This document shows positions 1 to 11,849 of a stretch of DNA of 64,000 bases, piece by piece. The first letter of the stretch is position 1; each line of letters begins with the position of its first letter. The position numbers were made by a program, and so were the translations under genes. The notes beneath the pieces were generated by a model. That model was given only the letters and a program-made list of their open reading frames with translations. It was not told the DNA's origin and did no database searches. The stretch spans positions 3,203,001-3,267,000 of the forward strand of contig NZ_CP048829.1 in the NCBI RefSeq assembly GCF_019355395.1, read 5' to 3'. The DNA comes from Chordicoccus furentiruminis. GTDB taxonomy: Bacteria > Bacillota > Clostridia > Lachnospirales > Lachnospiraceae.

Positions 1-229
1 CACGGTCTGGCGCCCGAACGTGGCGGTCTTCGCGTCCATGCTCTTCGGAAGTCTCTACATCCTCTATCTGTTCATTCCCACGGGGACGAATCTTGCGGTG
101 AAGGAGCTCTATAAGATGCTTCCGTATGTGGTCACGATCTTCGTTCTTATTCTGATCAGTCTCCGGAACCGGAAGGAGAACCAGCCGCCGGCATCGCTCG
201 GAAGGCCGTATTTCCGGGAGGAAAGGTGA
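1..229 (+). CDS. ABC transporter permease, C-terminal fragment (probable nucleoside/simple-sugar type)
   Basis: The reading frame is already open at the window edge (codon phase from base 2) and stops at TGA 227-229, so only about 75 C-terminal residues are visible. They contain two hydrophobic segments (around FASMLFGSLYILYLF and MLPYVVTIFVLILISL), followed by a polar tail ending in PPASLGRPYFREER. That tail is typical, from memory, of the second membrane subunit of BmpA-dependent nucleoside ABC importers in Firmicutes (YufP/YufQ type). The assignment therefore rests on the tail and the hydrophobic pattern only. The rest of the transporter operon would lie upstream. A long hairpin follows the stop codon and probably ends the operon. 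Confidence 0.6.
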   Translation, partial: TVWRPNVAVFASMLFGSLYILYLFIPTGTNLAVKELYKMLPYVVTIFVLILISLRNRKENQPPASLGRPYFREER

Positions 230-286
230 CCGGACCGCGGCTTGCGGATACAGCTTTTAAACAGGATCGTCTGCCGGACGGAACCG

Positions 287-344
287 CCCGGACACAGGAA
301 GCCCCGCTTCACATCGGTGAAAGCGGGGCTTTCCTGTGTCCGGG
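287..344. terminator. Long hairpin terminator after the ABC permease
   Basis: Bases 287-312 and 317-344 are inverted copies of each other, about 26 bp with two single-base bulges and a 4-nt loop. The core is GCCCCGCTT/AAGCGGGGC, flanked by CCGGACACAGGA/TCCTGTGTCCGG. There is no clear U-tract, so termination is inferred from stem strength and from its position between the permease and the gdhA promoter. Confidence 0.7.
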
Positions 345-525
345 GAAGAACGCTTCCTGCGGAAAGAAGAGGACGCATACATCAGGTGAATCTATGTATG
401 AACAGAGAAACATAACAGCGGATTATCCGCCCGGTATTGGAATTGTCAAAGGGGAGAACATTCGGAACATGATTGTTTTGCATATAAAAAAGTACAATAA
501 TTCTTTCTGTGTCCGAATTTTCGTG
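345..525. other. Intergenic stretch upstream of gdhA, no gene seen
   Basis: This AT-richer stretch lies between the permease hairpin and the gdhA promoter. I see no convincing coding region: an open frame through 226-531 crosses the hairpin, has no ribosome binding site and no recognisable protein. The AT-rich part around 465-520 could act as an UP element or regulator site for gdhA, but I see no specific operator. Confidence 0.4.
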
Positions 526-554
526 TTGTAGCACGGTAAAGCAGATGCTAAAAT
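526..554 (+). promoter_or_regulatory. Promoter of gdhA
   Basis: The -35 TTGTAG is at 526-531 and the -10 TAAAAT at 549-554, with a 17-bp spacer, in an AT-rich region 39 bp before the gdhA start. A GGAGGG ribosome binding site lies just before ATG 593. Confidence 0.65.
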
Positions 555-571
555 GACATCGTTTGAGTTAA

Positions 572-1927
<1,356 letters not shown>

Positions 1928-1963
1928 TCTGCAGCAGGCGGACGGAACCGGCGGAACGCGGGT

Positions 1964-1999
1964 CCTGCCGTCTCTCTTCGGAGAGGCGGCAGGGCTTTT
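1964..1999 (+). terminator. Rho-independent terminator of gdhA
   Basis: A 13-bp stem (1964-1976 with 1981-1993, one G-U pair) is closed by a UUCG tetraloop and followed by GCTTTT. It lies 36 bp after the gdhA stop. Confidence 0.85.
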
Positions 2000-2129
2000 G
2001 CGCGTCCGCCGGTTTTTTTGCGAGGGAGATCCGTCTGTGAAAACTATGTGAAACGAAAGAATAAAAAGGAATTCGGGCAGGGCACGCGGAATAATAAAAT
2101 GTAAGGTTTTCGTCGAGGAGGTGATTCCT

Positions 2130-3140
2130 TTGCTGATCCGTGAAGAACTGGAAGCCAATGAACGGCGGATTCTGGATCCGTCCGCATCCTTCTCCGACGC
2201 GTCCGGAGGCCGTCCGCGCAAGGAAGAACCCTGTGACATCCGAACCTGCTATATGAGAGACAGGGACCGGATCGTTCACTGCAAATCGTTCCGCAGGCTG
2301 AAGGACAAGACGCAGGTCTTTCTTTCGCCTCAGGGCGATCATTACCGCACCCGCATGATGCATACGCTGGAGGTCAGCCAGACGGCCCGGACGGTAGCGA
2401 AGTGCCTTAGGCTCAACGAGGATCTGGTGGAGGCCATCGCGCTGGGCCACGACCTCGGGCATACGCCCTTCGGCCACGCCGGAGAACGTGCGCTGAACGC
2501 AGTCTGTCCATTCGGCTTCCGTCACTATGAACAGAGCGTCAGGGTGGCTCAGGTGCTCGAGAAGGACGGGCGCGGACTTAATCTGACCTTTGAGGTCGCC
2601 GACGGCATGCTCAATCACGGTACCGCGCGTCATCCGTCCACGCTGGAGGGCCAGGCGGTCCGTCTCTGCGACAAGGTTTCCTATATTCATCATGACATGG
2701 ACGACGCGGAGAGGGCGAAAATTCTCCGGGAAGAGGATATTCCCGCTCATTTAAGAGACCTGCTCGGCCATTCCACGAGAGAGCGGCTTAATACGTTCAT
2801 TCATGATATTGTCAGCGCCTCCGGAGATCACCGCGAGGTCCGGATGTCGGATGAGGTGGCGGCGGCGATGAAGGAAATGAGAGCCTTCATGTTCGAAAAC
2901 CTCTATGTCAACCCGGCGGCCAAACGGGAGGAGACGAAGGCTGTCTCCATGATCCAGCAGATGTATGCCTACTATGTCCGCCATCCCGAGAAGATGGCGG
3001 AGGAATACATCCGCCTGATCGACGAGGGCGGATGGGAGAAGGAACGGGTTGTCTGCGACTACATCTCGGGCATGACAGATCAGTATTCGAAGGCGAAATT
3101 CAGTGAACTGTTCATACCGAAATCCTGGAGCGTCTACTGA
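2130..3140 (+). CDS. Deoxyguanosinetriphosphate triphosphohydrolase-like HD protein
   Basis: This is a cytoplasmic HD-domain dNTP triphosphohydrolase of the Dgt-like family, which hydrolyses dNTPs to nucleoside plus triphosphate. The metal-binding signature is visible as RTRMMHTLEVSQ, then ALGHDLGHTPFGHAGE, with a further downstream Asp in KVSYIHHDMDD. The opening CYMRDRDRIVHCKSFRRLKDKTQV matches the family. Start choice: the AGGAGG at 2116-2121 is 8 nt before TTG 2130, whereas the in-frame GTG at 2121 overlaps the ribosome binding site, so TTG is preferred (336 residues). It lies 2 bp upstream of dnaG, as is common in Clostridia. The expected role is dNTP pool control alongside replication genes; substrate preference cannot be read from sequence. 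Confidence 0.9.
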   Translation: MLIREELEANERRILDPSASFSDASGGRPRKEEPCDIRTCYMRDRDRIVHCKSFRRLKDKTQVFLSPQGDHYRTRMMHTLEVSQTARTVAKCLRLNEDLVEAIALGHDLGHTPFGHAGERALNAVCPFGFRHYEQSVRVAQVLEKDGRGLNLTFEVADGMLNHGTARHPSTLEGQAVRLCDKVSYIHHDMDDAERAKILREEDIPAHLRDLLGHSTRERLNTFIHDIVSASGDHREVRMSDEVAAAMKEMRAFMFENLYVNPAAKREETKAVSMIQQMYAYYVRHPEKMAEEYIRLIDEGGWEKERVVCDYISGMTDQYSKAKFSELFIPKSWSVY

Positions 3141-3142
3141 GA

Positions 3143-4945
3143 ATGCAGTATTCGGAAGAAATTATAGAAGAAGTTATCGCCCGGAACAATATCGTCGACG
3201 TAATCGGCGAGCATGTGGCGCTGAAGCGGCGCGGCGCGAACTATTTCGGACTGTGCCCTTTCCACAACGAGAAAACCGGCTCTTTCAGCGTCAGTGAGCA
3301 GAAGCAGATGTATTACTGCTTCGGCTGTCACGCGGGCGGCAACGTCATTACCTTCGTGATGGAATACAATCACTTCACTTTTGTGGAAGCGCTGCGGTAT
3401 CTGGCTGAAAGGGCCGGCATGACGCTGCCCGAGGAGGCGCTCTCCCCGGCACGGCGCGCGGAGGCGGAGAAGAGAAAGCAGCAGCTGGCGGCACTGAAGC
3501 AGGCGGCGGGATTCTACTATTACCGGCTTCATACGGAGGCCGGCGCGCCGGGACTTGCCTATCTCAGAAAACGGGGGCTCACGGATGAAACGATCCGCCA
3601 TTTCGGTCTGGGATACGCGGACAAATACGGTTCGACGCTGTACCGCTATCTGAAGCAGAAGGGATATTCCGATGAGATTCTCCGGGGAACCGGACTGTTT
3701 GAGTTTGATGAGAAGCGGGGTGTCAGCGACCGTTTCTGGAACCGGGTGATGTTCCCGATTCTTGACGAGAGAGGACGCGTCATCGGATTCGGCGGGCGCG
3801 TCCTGGGCGACGGGAAGCCGAAGTATCTGAATTCGCCCGAGTCTTCCGTCTTCAACAAGAGGATGCATCTCTACGCGCTCAATTACGCGCGCTCCAGCCG
3901 CAAAGGGTACCTGATCCTCTGCGAAGGCTATATGGATGTGATCACGATGCATCAGGCGGGCTTCACCAACGCCTGCGCTTCGCTCGGAACGGCGCTGACA
4001 GCGGAGCAGGCGGGGCTTGTCCGGCGCTTTGCGGGAGAGGTCCGGCTGCTCTATGACAGCGACGGGGCCGGGATCGGAGCCGCGCTCCGGGCGATCCCGA
4101 TCCTGAAGGAGGCCGGCATCGCCTCCCGTGTCGTCAGCCTCCGTCCGCACAAGGACCCGGATGAGTTTCTGCGGGCCGAGGGGGCGGAGAAGTTTGAGGA
4201 ACGGCTGGACGCGGCCGAAAACGCGTTCCTCTTCGAGGCGGACCAGCTGGCGTCCGGCGTCCGGCGTGACGATCCTGCCGCCTGGACAGAATTCGAGAGA
4301 AAGCTGGCGGACCGCCTCACGGCCATTTCCGAACCGCTCGAGAGGCGGAATTATACAGAGGCCGCGGCCGCGCGCTTCTCCATCCCGCAGGATGAGCTTG
4401 AGGATCTTGTGCGGCGCCGGGCCGCGATGGGCACGCCGGCCGAAACCTTCCGGAAGCCCCGGTCCCTTAGGCGGCCGGAGGAGAAGGAAGACGCGGACGT
4501 CACCGCGCAGAAGCTGATGCTGGCGTATCTGGCTGCCTATCCGGAGGCCTACCAGGAGACGAAGGAACTGATCGACGCATCTGATTTCACGGATCCTCTC
4601 TGCTCGGCTCTCTCGAAGGCGCTCTATGCGCAGCTGGAGGAGGGCGGTCCGGCCGAGGCCCGTCTGGTGGCGATGTTCGATGATCCGGAGGAGCAGTCCA
4701 GGGCGGCGGCGCTTTTTCACACGTCGATTCCGGTTCAGTCCGCGGCCGAGCTCGACAGGGCTTTTACCGACACGGTGAGAAGAATGATCCGCTCGGGGAG
4801 CGAAGCGGCCATGCGTCAGGCGGCCGGTCAGAATATGGCCGCGCTCAGCCGCTTCATCGCCAGAAAGAAGATTCTGGAGCAATTTGACCGGGGCAAGCTG
4901 CTTTCGCTGCATGACCCCCGATTCGAGAATGAGAAAAGAAGGTAA
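3143..4945 (+). CDS. dnaG: DNA primase
   Basis: DnaG synthesises RNA primers at the replication fork and binds DnaB helicase. The 600-residue protein has the CHC2 zinc finger with C38, H41, C59 and C62. The catalytic TOPRIM domain follows, with LCEGYMDV and YDSDGAG as the acidic metal-binding motifs. A C-terminal region of about 150 residues would be the helicase-interaction domain. ATG 3143 is 2 bp after the dgt-like stop, implying translational coupling, and the gene is followed 16 bp later by the sigma factor gene. This is the classic macromolecular-synthesis arrangement (dnaG-sigA). A long open frame on the opposite strand is a composition artefact. Confidence 0.97.
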   Translation: MQYSEEIIEEVIARNNIVDVIGEHVALKRRGANYFGLCPFHNEKTGSFSVSEQKQMYYCFGCHAGGNVITFVMEYNHFTFVEALRYLAERAGMTLPEEALSPARRAEAEKRKQQLAALKQAAGFYYYRLHTEAGAPGLAYLRKRGLTDETIRHFGLGYADKYGSTLYRYLKQKGYSDEILRGTGLFEFDEKRGVSDRFWNRVMFPILDERGRVIGFGGRVLGDGKPKYLNSPESSVFNKRMHLYALNYARSSRKGYLILCEGYMDVITMHQAGFTNACASLGTALTAEQAGLVRRFAGEVRLLYDSDGAGIGAALRAIPILKEAGIASRVVSLRPHKDPDEFLRAEGAEKFEERLDAAENAFLFEADQLASGVRRDDPAAWTEFERKLADRLTAISEPLERRNYTEAAAARFSIPQDELEDLVRRRAAMGTPAETFRKPRSLRRPEEKEDADVTAQKLMLAYLAAYPEAYQETKELIDASDFTDPLCSALSKALYAQLEEGGPAEARLVAMFDDPEEQSRAAALFHTSIPVQSAAELDRAFTDTVRRMIRSGSEAAMRQAAGQNMAALSRFIARKKILEQFDRGKLLSLHDPRFENEKRR

Positions 4946-4961
4946 ACGGAGACATCAGTCT

Positions 4962-6098
4962 ATGAACAACAGAGAAGCTGCATTTTCCGAAAAGCTCAGC
5001 AATATGGTGCTGTCCGCGAAAAAAGACAAGAGCACGGTGACCTATGACGAAATCGCGGAGGAATTCAAGGATTCCGCGCTCCGCGACGGGGATATCGACA
5101 AAATCGTTGAATTCCTCGAGTCGAACGGCATCGATGTTCTCAGGACCGGCGATCCATCCGATGACGAGGACGTCCTGATGATGAGCGACGAGGAGGAGGC
5201 CGGCGAGGATGAGAGCGAGATGGACCTCAGGAACATCGACCTGAGCGTGCCGGACGGTGTCTCACTTGAGGACCCGGTGCGGATGTACTTAAAAGAGATC
5301 GGCAAAGTTCCGCTGCTCACCGCGGATGAGGAGATTGCGCTGTCGAAGCAGATGGAGGAAGGCGGCGAGCGCGGACTGCAGGCCAGACAGAGACTGGCCG
5401 AGGCGAACCTCCGCCTTGTGGTGTCGATCGCAAAGCGCTATGTGGGACGCGGGATGCTGTTCCTTGACCTCATACAGGAAGGCAATCTCGGACTGATCAA
5501 GGCAGTTGAGAAATATGACTACCGCAAGGGGTTCAAGTTCTCCACCTACGCCACCTGGTGGATCCGCCAGGCCATCACGCGGGCGATCGCCGATCAGGCG
5601 AGGACGATCCGGATCCCGGTTCATATGGTGGAGACAATCAACCGGCTGATCCGCGTACAGCGCCAGCTGCTTCAGGAGCTTGGCCGGGAGCCCACGCCGG
5701 AGGAAATCGCGAAGGAGATGGATATTCCGGTGGAGAAAGTCCGTGAGATCCAGAAGGTCTCTCAGGAGCCGGTTTCCCTCGAGACGCCGATCGGCGAGGA
5801 GGAGGACAGTCATCTCGGCGATTTCATTCAGGACGAGAATGTTCAGGTGCCCGCCGAGGCGGCCGCCTACACGCTGCTCAGAGAGCAGCTCGATGAGGTT
5901 CTGGGTACGCTGACCGAGCGGGAGCGCCAGGTGATCCGTCTCCGGTTCGGACTGGACGACGGCAGGGCGCGGACGCTGGAGGAGGTCGGACGGGAGTTCC
6001 ATGTGACAAGGGAACGGATCCGTCAGATCGAGGCAAAGGCTCTCCGGAAGCTCCGATCTCCTTCCAAGAGCCGGATTTTAAGGGACTATCTCGACTGA
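4962..6098 (+). CDS. rpoD: RNA polymerase primary sigma factor (first of two tandem copies)
   Basis: This group 1 sigma-70 factor (SigA/RpoD) directs RNA polymerase to -10/-35 promoters. At 378 residues it has a short region 1.1, then an acidic linker rich in D/E. Region 1.2 is [11 protein letters not shown]. Region 2 contains [20 protein letters not shown], the -10-melting stretch [18 protein letters not shown], and [11 protein letters not shown]. Region 3 follows, and region 4 has the helix-turn-helix [20 protein letters not shown] chose ATG 4962 because region 1.1 begins there; upstream in-frame ATGs at 4884 and 4929 overlap dnaG and lack a ribosome binding site. The same operon carries a close paralog 53 bp downstream, which is unusual. 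Confidence 0.95.
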   Translation: MNNREAAFSEKLSNMVLSAKKDKSTVTYDEIAEEFKDSALRDGDIDKIVEFLESNGIDVLRTGDPSDDEDVLMMSDEEEAGEDESEMDLRNIDLSVPDGVSLEDPVRMYLKEIGKVPLLTADEEIALSKQMEEGGERGLQARQRLAEANLRLVVSIAKRYVGRGMLFLDLIQEGNLGLIKAVEKYDYRKGFKFSTYATWWIRQAITRAIADQARTIRIPVHMVETINRLIRVQRQLLQELGREPTPEEIAKEMDIPVEKVREIQKVSQEPVSLETPIGEEEDSHLGDFIQDENVQVPAEAAAYTLLREQLDEVLGTLTERERQVIRLRFGLDDGRARTLEEVGREFHVTRERIRQIEAKALRKLRSPSKSRILRDYLD

Positions 6099-6151
6099 CA
6101 GAAGGATGAAGGCACGGGCCCGAAAAGAGCCTGATGAAAGGTCGTGAATGG

Positions 6152-7296
<1,145 letters not shown>

Positions 7297-7297
<1 letters not shown>

Positions 7298-8067
7298 TGG
7301 CGGCGCGGCTGTCAGAGCGTCTCGAGACCGTAATCCGGATGGTGACGCCGGGACATGCGGTGCTTGACGTGGGATGCGATCACGGATTTACGGCCATCCG
7401 TCTGGTAGAGGACGGTATCTCTCCCTGCGCGGTGGCTTCCGACGTCCGGGAAGGACCGCTGGCCGCGGCCAGACAGCATGTGGCGGAGGCGGGTCTTTCG
7501 AAACAGATCGCGGTGACACTGGCGGACGGCGTGCCGGCCGGCTTCGCCGGCATAACCGGGACGCGGCCGGTCACGGTGATCCTTGCCGGTATGGGCGGCC
7601 TCCTGATGACGGATATCCTGAAGGCGGCGTTTCGCCGGGGCAACTCCTTCAGTGAGCTGGTGCTTTCGCCCCAGCGGGACGCGGAGGCACTGCGGGGATG
7701 TCTCGATGAAAACGGATATCGGATCGAGGCGGAACGGTTCATACGGGAAGACGGGAAGTTTTATCAGATCATCCGGGCTGCAAAACGGGAAAACGGAGGG
7801 AGTGAACGCCCGCTTGCGCCGGAGGAGCTGCGGTACGGGCCGCTGCTTCTTTCGGAAGGCGATCCCGGAATGACCACGTACATAAGCAGTCAGATCACCC
7901 GTATGACAGATCTTTTAAGCCGGATCGACGACCGGGCGGCATCAGAGCGGGCAAAGGCCCGCCGGAGAGAACTTGAAGAGGAGCTTGCGCTCCTTCGGCG
8001 GGCGCTTGCCCGTATCCGGAACGGAGCGCGCGGAAGGGAAGTGACGAGCGATGACGGTGATGATTGA
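7297..8067 (+). CDS. trmK: tRNA (adenine(22)-N1)-methyltransferase
   Basis: TrmK methylates N1 of adenosine 22 in tRNA using S-adenosylmethionine. The 256-residue protein starts with a class I methyltransferase fold: VLDVGCDHGFTAIRLV is motif I, and VILAGMGGLLMTDIL is the conserved active-site region of this family, followed by LVLSPQRDAEALR. The C-terminal part is a charged, probably coiled-coil helical domain, as in Bacillus TrmK (YqfN). ATG 7297 shares a base with the preceding sigma stop codon, so translation is coupled. Its position just after sigA is conserved in Firmicutes. The end overlaps the next gene by 17 bp. Confidence 0.92.
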
Positions 8068-9700
8068 CGGCAGGAAAACAGACTGCCCGGAGGATACGAC
8101 ACTGAAGGAACTGGCGGATCGTGAGGCGGGGAAGGAAACCTGTCCGGCCGCGCTTGCCTATATGAACGGGCGGCTGACCGAGCTCTTTCACAGAGCGGAA
8201 GACGGTGCGCGGATCTCCTTCGTGACGGTGTCCGACGGTATCGGCTACGAGACGATGAGGCGGAGCTGCACGATGCTGTTTCTGGCCGCGGCCGACCGGG
8301 TCCTGGGGCATGACAGGGGACGCGCCGTGCTCCATTTTTCCATCGGTCACGGCTTCTTCTTTACGTTCGGGGAGGACGTCTCCGTGAATGGGGAGCTGCT
8401 TGATAAGCTCGCGCGGGAAATGCAGTCCATGACTGACGCGAAACTCCGTTTCATCAAGCAAAGCGTCCCCACGGACGAGGCCAAGCGAAAGTTTGCGGCA
8501 CTCGGCCTGCATGACAAGGAGAGACTTTTCCGGACCCGGATTGCCTCTGACGTGAACATCTACCGTCTCGGCACCTTCGAGGATTACTTCTACGGCTATA
8601 TGGTCTATGACGCTTCAGTTCTCACGCATTGGAGTCTCATCGCCTATCACGGCGGGATCGTGATGCAGATGCCCGCCCGTGGATGCCCGGACATGCTGCC
8701 GGATTTCCGGCCGTCCGAGAAGCTGATGAACGCTCAGCTTCAGGGCGAGGCGTGGGCTGAGAAGCAGCATATCGGCACCGTGGGAGAGCTGAACGCGGCG
8801 GTCATCCGGGGCGACGTTTCACGGATGGTGCTGGTGTCCGAGGCGCTGCAGGAGAGCGCGATCTCGGATCTGGCGAAGGAGATCGCGGAACGGGGAGGCG
8901 TCAAATTCGTGATGATCGCCGGTCCGTCCTCTTCCGGCAAAACCACGTTCTCCCAGCGTCTGATGATTCAGCTCGCCGCCCACGGGATGACGCCTCATTA
9001 CATCGGGACGGACAACTATTTCCGGAACCGCTCCGAGCTGAAGCCCGGTCCGGATGGAAAGCCTGATTTTGAGAGTCTCGACGCGCTGGACGTGGAGGCG
9101 TTCGGAAGGGACATGAATACGCTGCTTGAGGGCGGAACGGTCAATATGCCGGTCTTCGACTTCGTCTCCGGCAGGCGGATTCTGAGCGGAGAGATGCTGA
9201 CGCTCAGGGAAGGGGAGATGCTGGTCATTGAGGGGATTCACGGGCTCAATGACGAACTCTGCGGATCGATTCCGAAGGACAGCCGGTTCCGCATCTACAT
9301 CAGCGCGCTTACCCAGCTCAATCTCGATGAGCACAACCGGGTGCCTTCCGGGGACGGACGGCTGATCCGGCGGATCGTCAGAGACTACCGGACACGCGGA
9401 TACTCGGCCTCCCAGACACTGGGCATGTGGCGCTCGGTGCGGAACGGAGAGGAAAAGTATATTTTCCCGTTTCAGGAATCGGCGGATGCATTTTTCAATT
9501 CCGCCCTGCCCTACGAGATCGCCGCGCTCAAGACCTTCGTGCAGCCTCTTCTGTTTCAGGTGGGGGAGGATGATCCGTCCTATTACGAGGCAAAGCGGCT
9601 TCTCAAATTCCTTGAATACGTGATCGCGATTCCGCCGGAGGACATCCCGATGAATTCACTGATCCGCGAGTTCATCGGCGGAGGCTGCTTCCATCTGTAA
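8051..9700 (+). CDS. TGS-domain uridine kinase-like nucleoside kinase
   Basis: This two-part protein of 549 residues has an N-terminal TGS-like ubiquitin fold (about residues 1-60) and a threonyl-tRNA-synthetase-like second domain, including HFSIGHGFFF and a conserved stretch near YRLGTFEDYFYGYM. A C-terminal P-loop kinase of the uridine kinase/phosphoribulokinase family follows, with GPSSSGKTTFSQRL around residue 293 and the acceptor-site region TDNYF and FDFVSG. The architecture is common in Clostridia and is usually annotated as nucleoside kinase; the substrate is not established from sequence. The start overlaps trmK by 17 bp, indicating coupled translation. It is the last gene of the dgt-dnaG-sigma operon: the pyrB promoter follows at once. 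Confidence 0.85.
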   Translation: MTVMIDGRKTDCPEDTTLKELADREAGKETCPAALAYMNGRLTELFHRAEDGARISFVTVSDGIGYETMRRSCTMLFLAAADRVLGHDRGRAVLHFSIGHGFFFTFGEDVSVNGELLDKLAREMQSMTDAKLRFIKQSVPTDEAKRKFAALGLHDKERLFRTRIASDVNIYRLGTFEDYFYGYMVYDASVLTHWSLIAYHGGIVMQMPARGCPDMLPDFRPSEKLMNAQLQGEAWAEKQHIGTVGELNAAVIRGDVSRMVLVSEALQESAISDLAKEIAERGGVKFVMIAGPSSSGKTTFSQRLMIQLAAHGMTPHYIGTDNYFRNRSELKPGPDGKPDFESLDALDVEAFGRDMNTLLEGGTVNMPVFDFVSGRRILSGEMLTLREGEMLVIEGIHGLNDELCGSIPKDSRFRIYISALTQLNLDEHNRVPSGDGRLIRRIVRDYRTRGYSASQTLGMWRSVRNGEEKYIFPFQESADAFFNSALPYEIAALKTFVQPLLFQVGEDDPSYYEAKRLLKFLEYVIAIPPEDIPMNSLIREFIGGGCFHL

Positions 9701-9707
9701 CTCGTCC

Positions 9708-9736
9708 TTGATTTGACGGGTGCAGTAGTATATCAT
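9708..9736 (+). promoter_or_regulatory. Probable promoter of pyrBI
   Basis: TTGATT (9708-9713), a 17-bp spacer and TATCAT (9731-9736) lie 58 bp before pyrB. I see no PyrR-type leader or terminator between promoter and gene. An imperfect GGATCC repeat at about 9754-9771 is the only other structure. Confidence 0.45.
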
Positions 9737-9794
9737 GTGCGGGATGGATGAGGCGGATCCGGACAAGGATCCCGCATGATGAATAGGAGGCATA

Positions 9795-10724
9795 ATGGCA
9801 CCAAGACATCTGATGAGCCCTCTCGACTTTTCGGTGGAGGAAACAGAAATACTGCTGGATCTTGCCAGCGACATCGAGAAACATCCTGAGAAATACAGTC
9901 ACGCATGTGAAGGAAAGAAGATCGCCACTTTGTTCTATGAGCCGAGCACGAGGACGCGCCTCAGCTTTGAGGCGGCGATGATGAATCTCGGAGGCAAGGC
10001 GCTCGGCTTCCACAGCGCGGACACCTCTTCGGTTTCGAAGGGAGAGACGGTCGCCGATACGATCCGCGTCATTTCCTGCTTCGCCGACATCTGCGCAATG
10101 CGGCATCCCAAGGAGGGCGCGCCGCTGGTCGCGTCGATGAAATCTTCGATTCCGGTGATCAACGCAGGCGACGGAGGTCATCAGCATCCGACACAGACGC
10201 TGACCGACATGATGACGATCCGGTCGCTGAAAGGCCGGCTTGATCATCTGAGAATCGGGCTCTGCGGCGATCTGAAATTCGGACGCACCGTTCATTCACT
10301 GATCGCCTCGCTTTCAAGATATCCGGGCGTCTCCTTTGTCCTGATTTCGCCGGAGGAGCTCCGGGTGCCGGGCTATGTCCGGGAGGATATGCGCGCGAAA
10401 CAGATCCCGTTCGAGGAAGTCGTGCGTCTCGACGCCGGCACAATGAAAGACCTGGACGTGCTGTATATGACCCGCGTTCAGAAGGAGCGCTTCTTCAACG
10501 AGGCGGATTATATCCGGATGAAGGATTTCTATATCCTGGACAAGGACAAGATGGCGCTCGCGCCGGAGGATATGATCGTGCTGCATCCGCTTCCCCGTGT
10601 CAACGAGATCGCGGTGGAGGTGGATGATGATCCGAGAGCCTGTTACTTCAGACAGGTTCAGTACGGCGTCTACGCGCGGATGGCTCTGATACTTACGCTG
10701 CTTGGAATCGAGGTGAACGGATGA
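9795..10724 (+). CDS. pyrB: Aspartate carbamoyltransferase, catalytic chain
   Basis: PyrB condenses carbamoyl phosphate with aspartate to give carbamoyl aspartate, the first committed step of pyrimidine synthesis. The carbamoyl-phosphate loop [11 protein letters not shown] lies near residues 53-63. HPTQTLTD and the C-terminal [10 protein letters not shown] are the usual active-site motifs. Length is 309 residues, as for class B catalytic chains that pair with a regulatory chain. AGGAGG lies 8 nt before ATG 9795. The stop overlaps the pyrI start by four bases (ATGA), so the two chains are translationally coupled, as expected for a stoichiometric complex. Confidence 0.97.
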   Translation: MAPRHLMSPLDFSVEETEILLDLASDIEKHPEKYSHACEGKKIATLFYEPSTRTRLSFEAAMMNLGGKALGFHSADTSSVSKGETVADTIRVISCFADICAMRHPKEGAPLVASMKSSIPVINAGDGGHQHPTQTLTDMMTIRSLKGRLDHLRIGLCGDLKFGRTVHSLIASLSRYPGVSFVLISPEELRVPGYVREDMRAKQIPFEEVVRLDAGTMKDLDVLYMTRVQKERFFNEADYIRMKDFYILDKDKMALAPEDMIVLHPLPRVNEIAVEVDDDPRACYFRQVQYGVYARMALILTLLGIEVNG

Positions 10725-11197
10725 TGGAGAAGATGACGGGTTCAAAGCTGGACGGAAGCACGCTGAGCATCGGCGCCCTGGAGGAGGGATTCGTCCTCGA
10801 CCACATCGAGGCCGGTCACGCGATGACCATCTACCGCTACCTGAAGCTCGATCAGCTGGACTGCACGGTGGCGATCATCAAGAACGCCACTTCCAGCAAG
10901 ATGGGGCGGAAGGACATCATCAAGGTCGCCTGCCCGATTGACTATCTGGATCTCGATGTGCTCGGCTTCATTGACCACAACATCACGGTCAATGTGATCA
11001 AGGACAGCCGGATCATCGAGAAGAAGGAGCTTTCGCTGCCGAAGGAGATCACCAATGTGATCCGCTGCAAGAATCCGCGGTGCATCACCTCCATCGAGCG
11101 GGGGCTGGATCAGGTATTCGTTCTGAAGGACGAGGAGAAGGAAGAGTACCGCTGCAAGTACTGCGATGAGAAGTGGGACGGCGTTCTGAAGAAATGA
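10721..11197 (+). CDS. pyrI: Aspartate carbamoyltransferase, regulatory chain
   Basis: PyrI binds nucleotide effectors and holds catalytic trimers together in the dodecameric holoenzyme. The 158-residue length fits. An N-terminal allosteric domain is followed by a zinc domain with four cysteines in the family pattern: RCKNPRCI and [13 protein letters not shown] 10721 overlaps the pyrB stop; ATG 10724 is an alternative start one codon later. Presence of PyrI implies feedback control of the enzyme by CTP/ATP (family knowledge). A perfect 21-bp hairpin lies about 60 bp downstream. Confidence 0.96.
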   Translation: MMEKMTGSKLDGSTLSIGALEEGFVLDHIEAGHAMTIYRYLKLDQLDCTVAIIKNATSSKMGRKDIIKVACPIDYLDLDVLGFIDHNITVNVIKDSRIIEKKELSLPKEITNVIRCKNPRCITSIERGLDQVFVLKDEEKEEYRCKYCDEKWDGVLKK

Positions 11198-11250
11198 TCC
11201 GGTCCGCGCCGTCTATAGTGGTGCGCCGGGACAGATCGCAGGCCGTCTCC

Positions 11251-11309
11251 GTGACGAAAGAGGGGGAGGGACATGTGCTGTACACATGTCCCTCCCCCTC
11301 TTTCACGTC
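11251..11309. terminator. Bidirectional hairpin between pyrBI and rnpB
   Basis: A perfect 21-bp inverted repeat (11257-11277 with 11283-11303), core GAGGGGGAGGGACATGTG, has a 5-nt loop and flanks ending AAAG/CTTTC on both sides. It sits between the convergent pyrI and rnpB genes and can end both transcripts. U-tracts are short, so the assignment rests on stem strength and position. Confidence 0.7.
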
Positions 11310-11351
11310 ATCTGACGGAGGATCCGTCCGCAAAATTTTATCTCTGATCCG

Positions 11352-11696
11352 GAAGTGGCAGAGCGATAAGCCGGGTTCTGTCGTTGTGCGGTCATCTGTC
11401 TAGCACGCCCGTTGCCGGACGCGTCAAGCAGCCTACCTGAAGCACAGCGGGCCGCTGTATCGCTTCTGCTTGGCCTTGCTTCGGATGGGGCTTGCATATG
11501 CCCGCGGCGTTGCCGTCGCGGCGGTAGTCTCTTGCACTGCCTTTTCACCCTTACCTGCGTGCAGGCGGTTGTTTTCTGTTGCGCTTTCCCGAGGGTTGCC
11601 CCTGCCGGACGTTATCCGGCATCCTGCCCTGTGAAGCCCGGACTTTCCTCGCCGCGCGTCTTCGCGCGCGCCGCGACCGCATGCTCTGCCACAAAG
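11352..11696 (-). ncRNA. rnpB: RNase P RNA (bacterial class A)
   Basis: This is the catalytic RNA of ribonuclease P, which matures tRNA 5' ends. Read on the minus strand, the conserved GAGGAAAGTCCGGGCT is present near the 5' end (plus 11635-11651). The P4 region and central core follow, and the 3' conserved GACAGAACCCGGCTTATCG ends the molecule. The first and last bases form helix P1, GTGGCAGAG (5') with CTCTGCCAC (3'). Length is about 345 nt. Ends are set from P1 and from a promoter placed at the correct distance, and are accurate to a few bases. Open frames through this stretch on both strands are artefacts. Confidence 0.97.
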
Positions 11697-11700
11697 CCCG

Positions 11701-11729
11701 ATTGTAGCGTATTTCTTCCGCATTTGCAA
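11701..11729 (-). promoter_or_regulatory. Promoter of rnpB
   Basis: On the minus strand, TTGCAA (11724-11729), a 17-bp spacer and TACAAT (11701-11706) place the start point about 7 bases on, at the first bases of RNase P helix P1. Confidence 0.85.
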
Positions 11730-11837
11730 CAAAAATCGTAGACAGCGCGGCGGAATGCGGGCGGACGGAACATCCGGAGACAAGGTAAAATGTTCTTTAC
11801 AATCGCCGAAACGGTGGAGTTTTCGGATTCGATGTGC

Positions 11838-11843
11838 GATAAT
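11838..11843 (+). promoter_or_regulatory. Extended -10 element at the chorismate mutase start
   Basis: TGCGATAAT (TG at 11835-11836, GATAAT at 11838-11843) looks like an extended -10. A start site 6-7 bases downstream would coincide with ATG 11850, giving a leaderless mRNA. The matching -35 (TGGAGT) is weak. Confidence 0.35.
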
Positions 11844-11849
11844 GCCAGT

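Noticed and set aside
226-531. Small plus-strand open frame before gdhA
   Set aside because: It runs through the terminator hairpin at 287-344 and the gdhA promoter region, with no ribosome binding site or conserved sequence.
3134-4912. Minus-strand open frame opposite dnaG (about 592 codons)
   Set aside because: Antisense artefact of dnaG codon bias; Arg/Leu-rich with no domain.
9737-9794. PyrR-type attenuator before pyrB
   Set aside because: The 58-bp leader is too short for an anti-terminator/terminator pair and has no T-run; only a weak GGATCC repeat is seen.
11412-11783. Open frames on both strands within 11300-11783
   Set aside because: They lie inside RNase P RNA, whose conserved core and P1 helix are clear.
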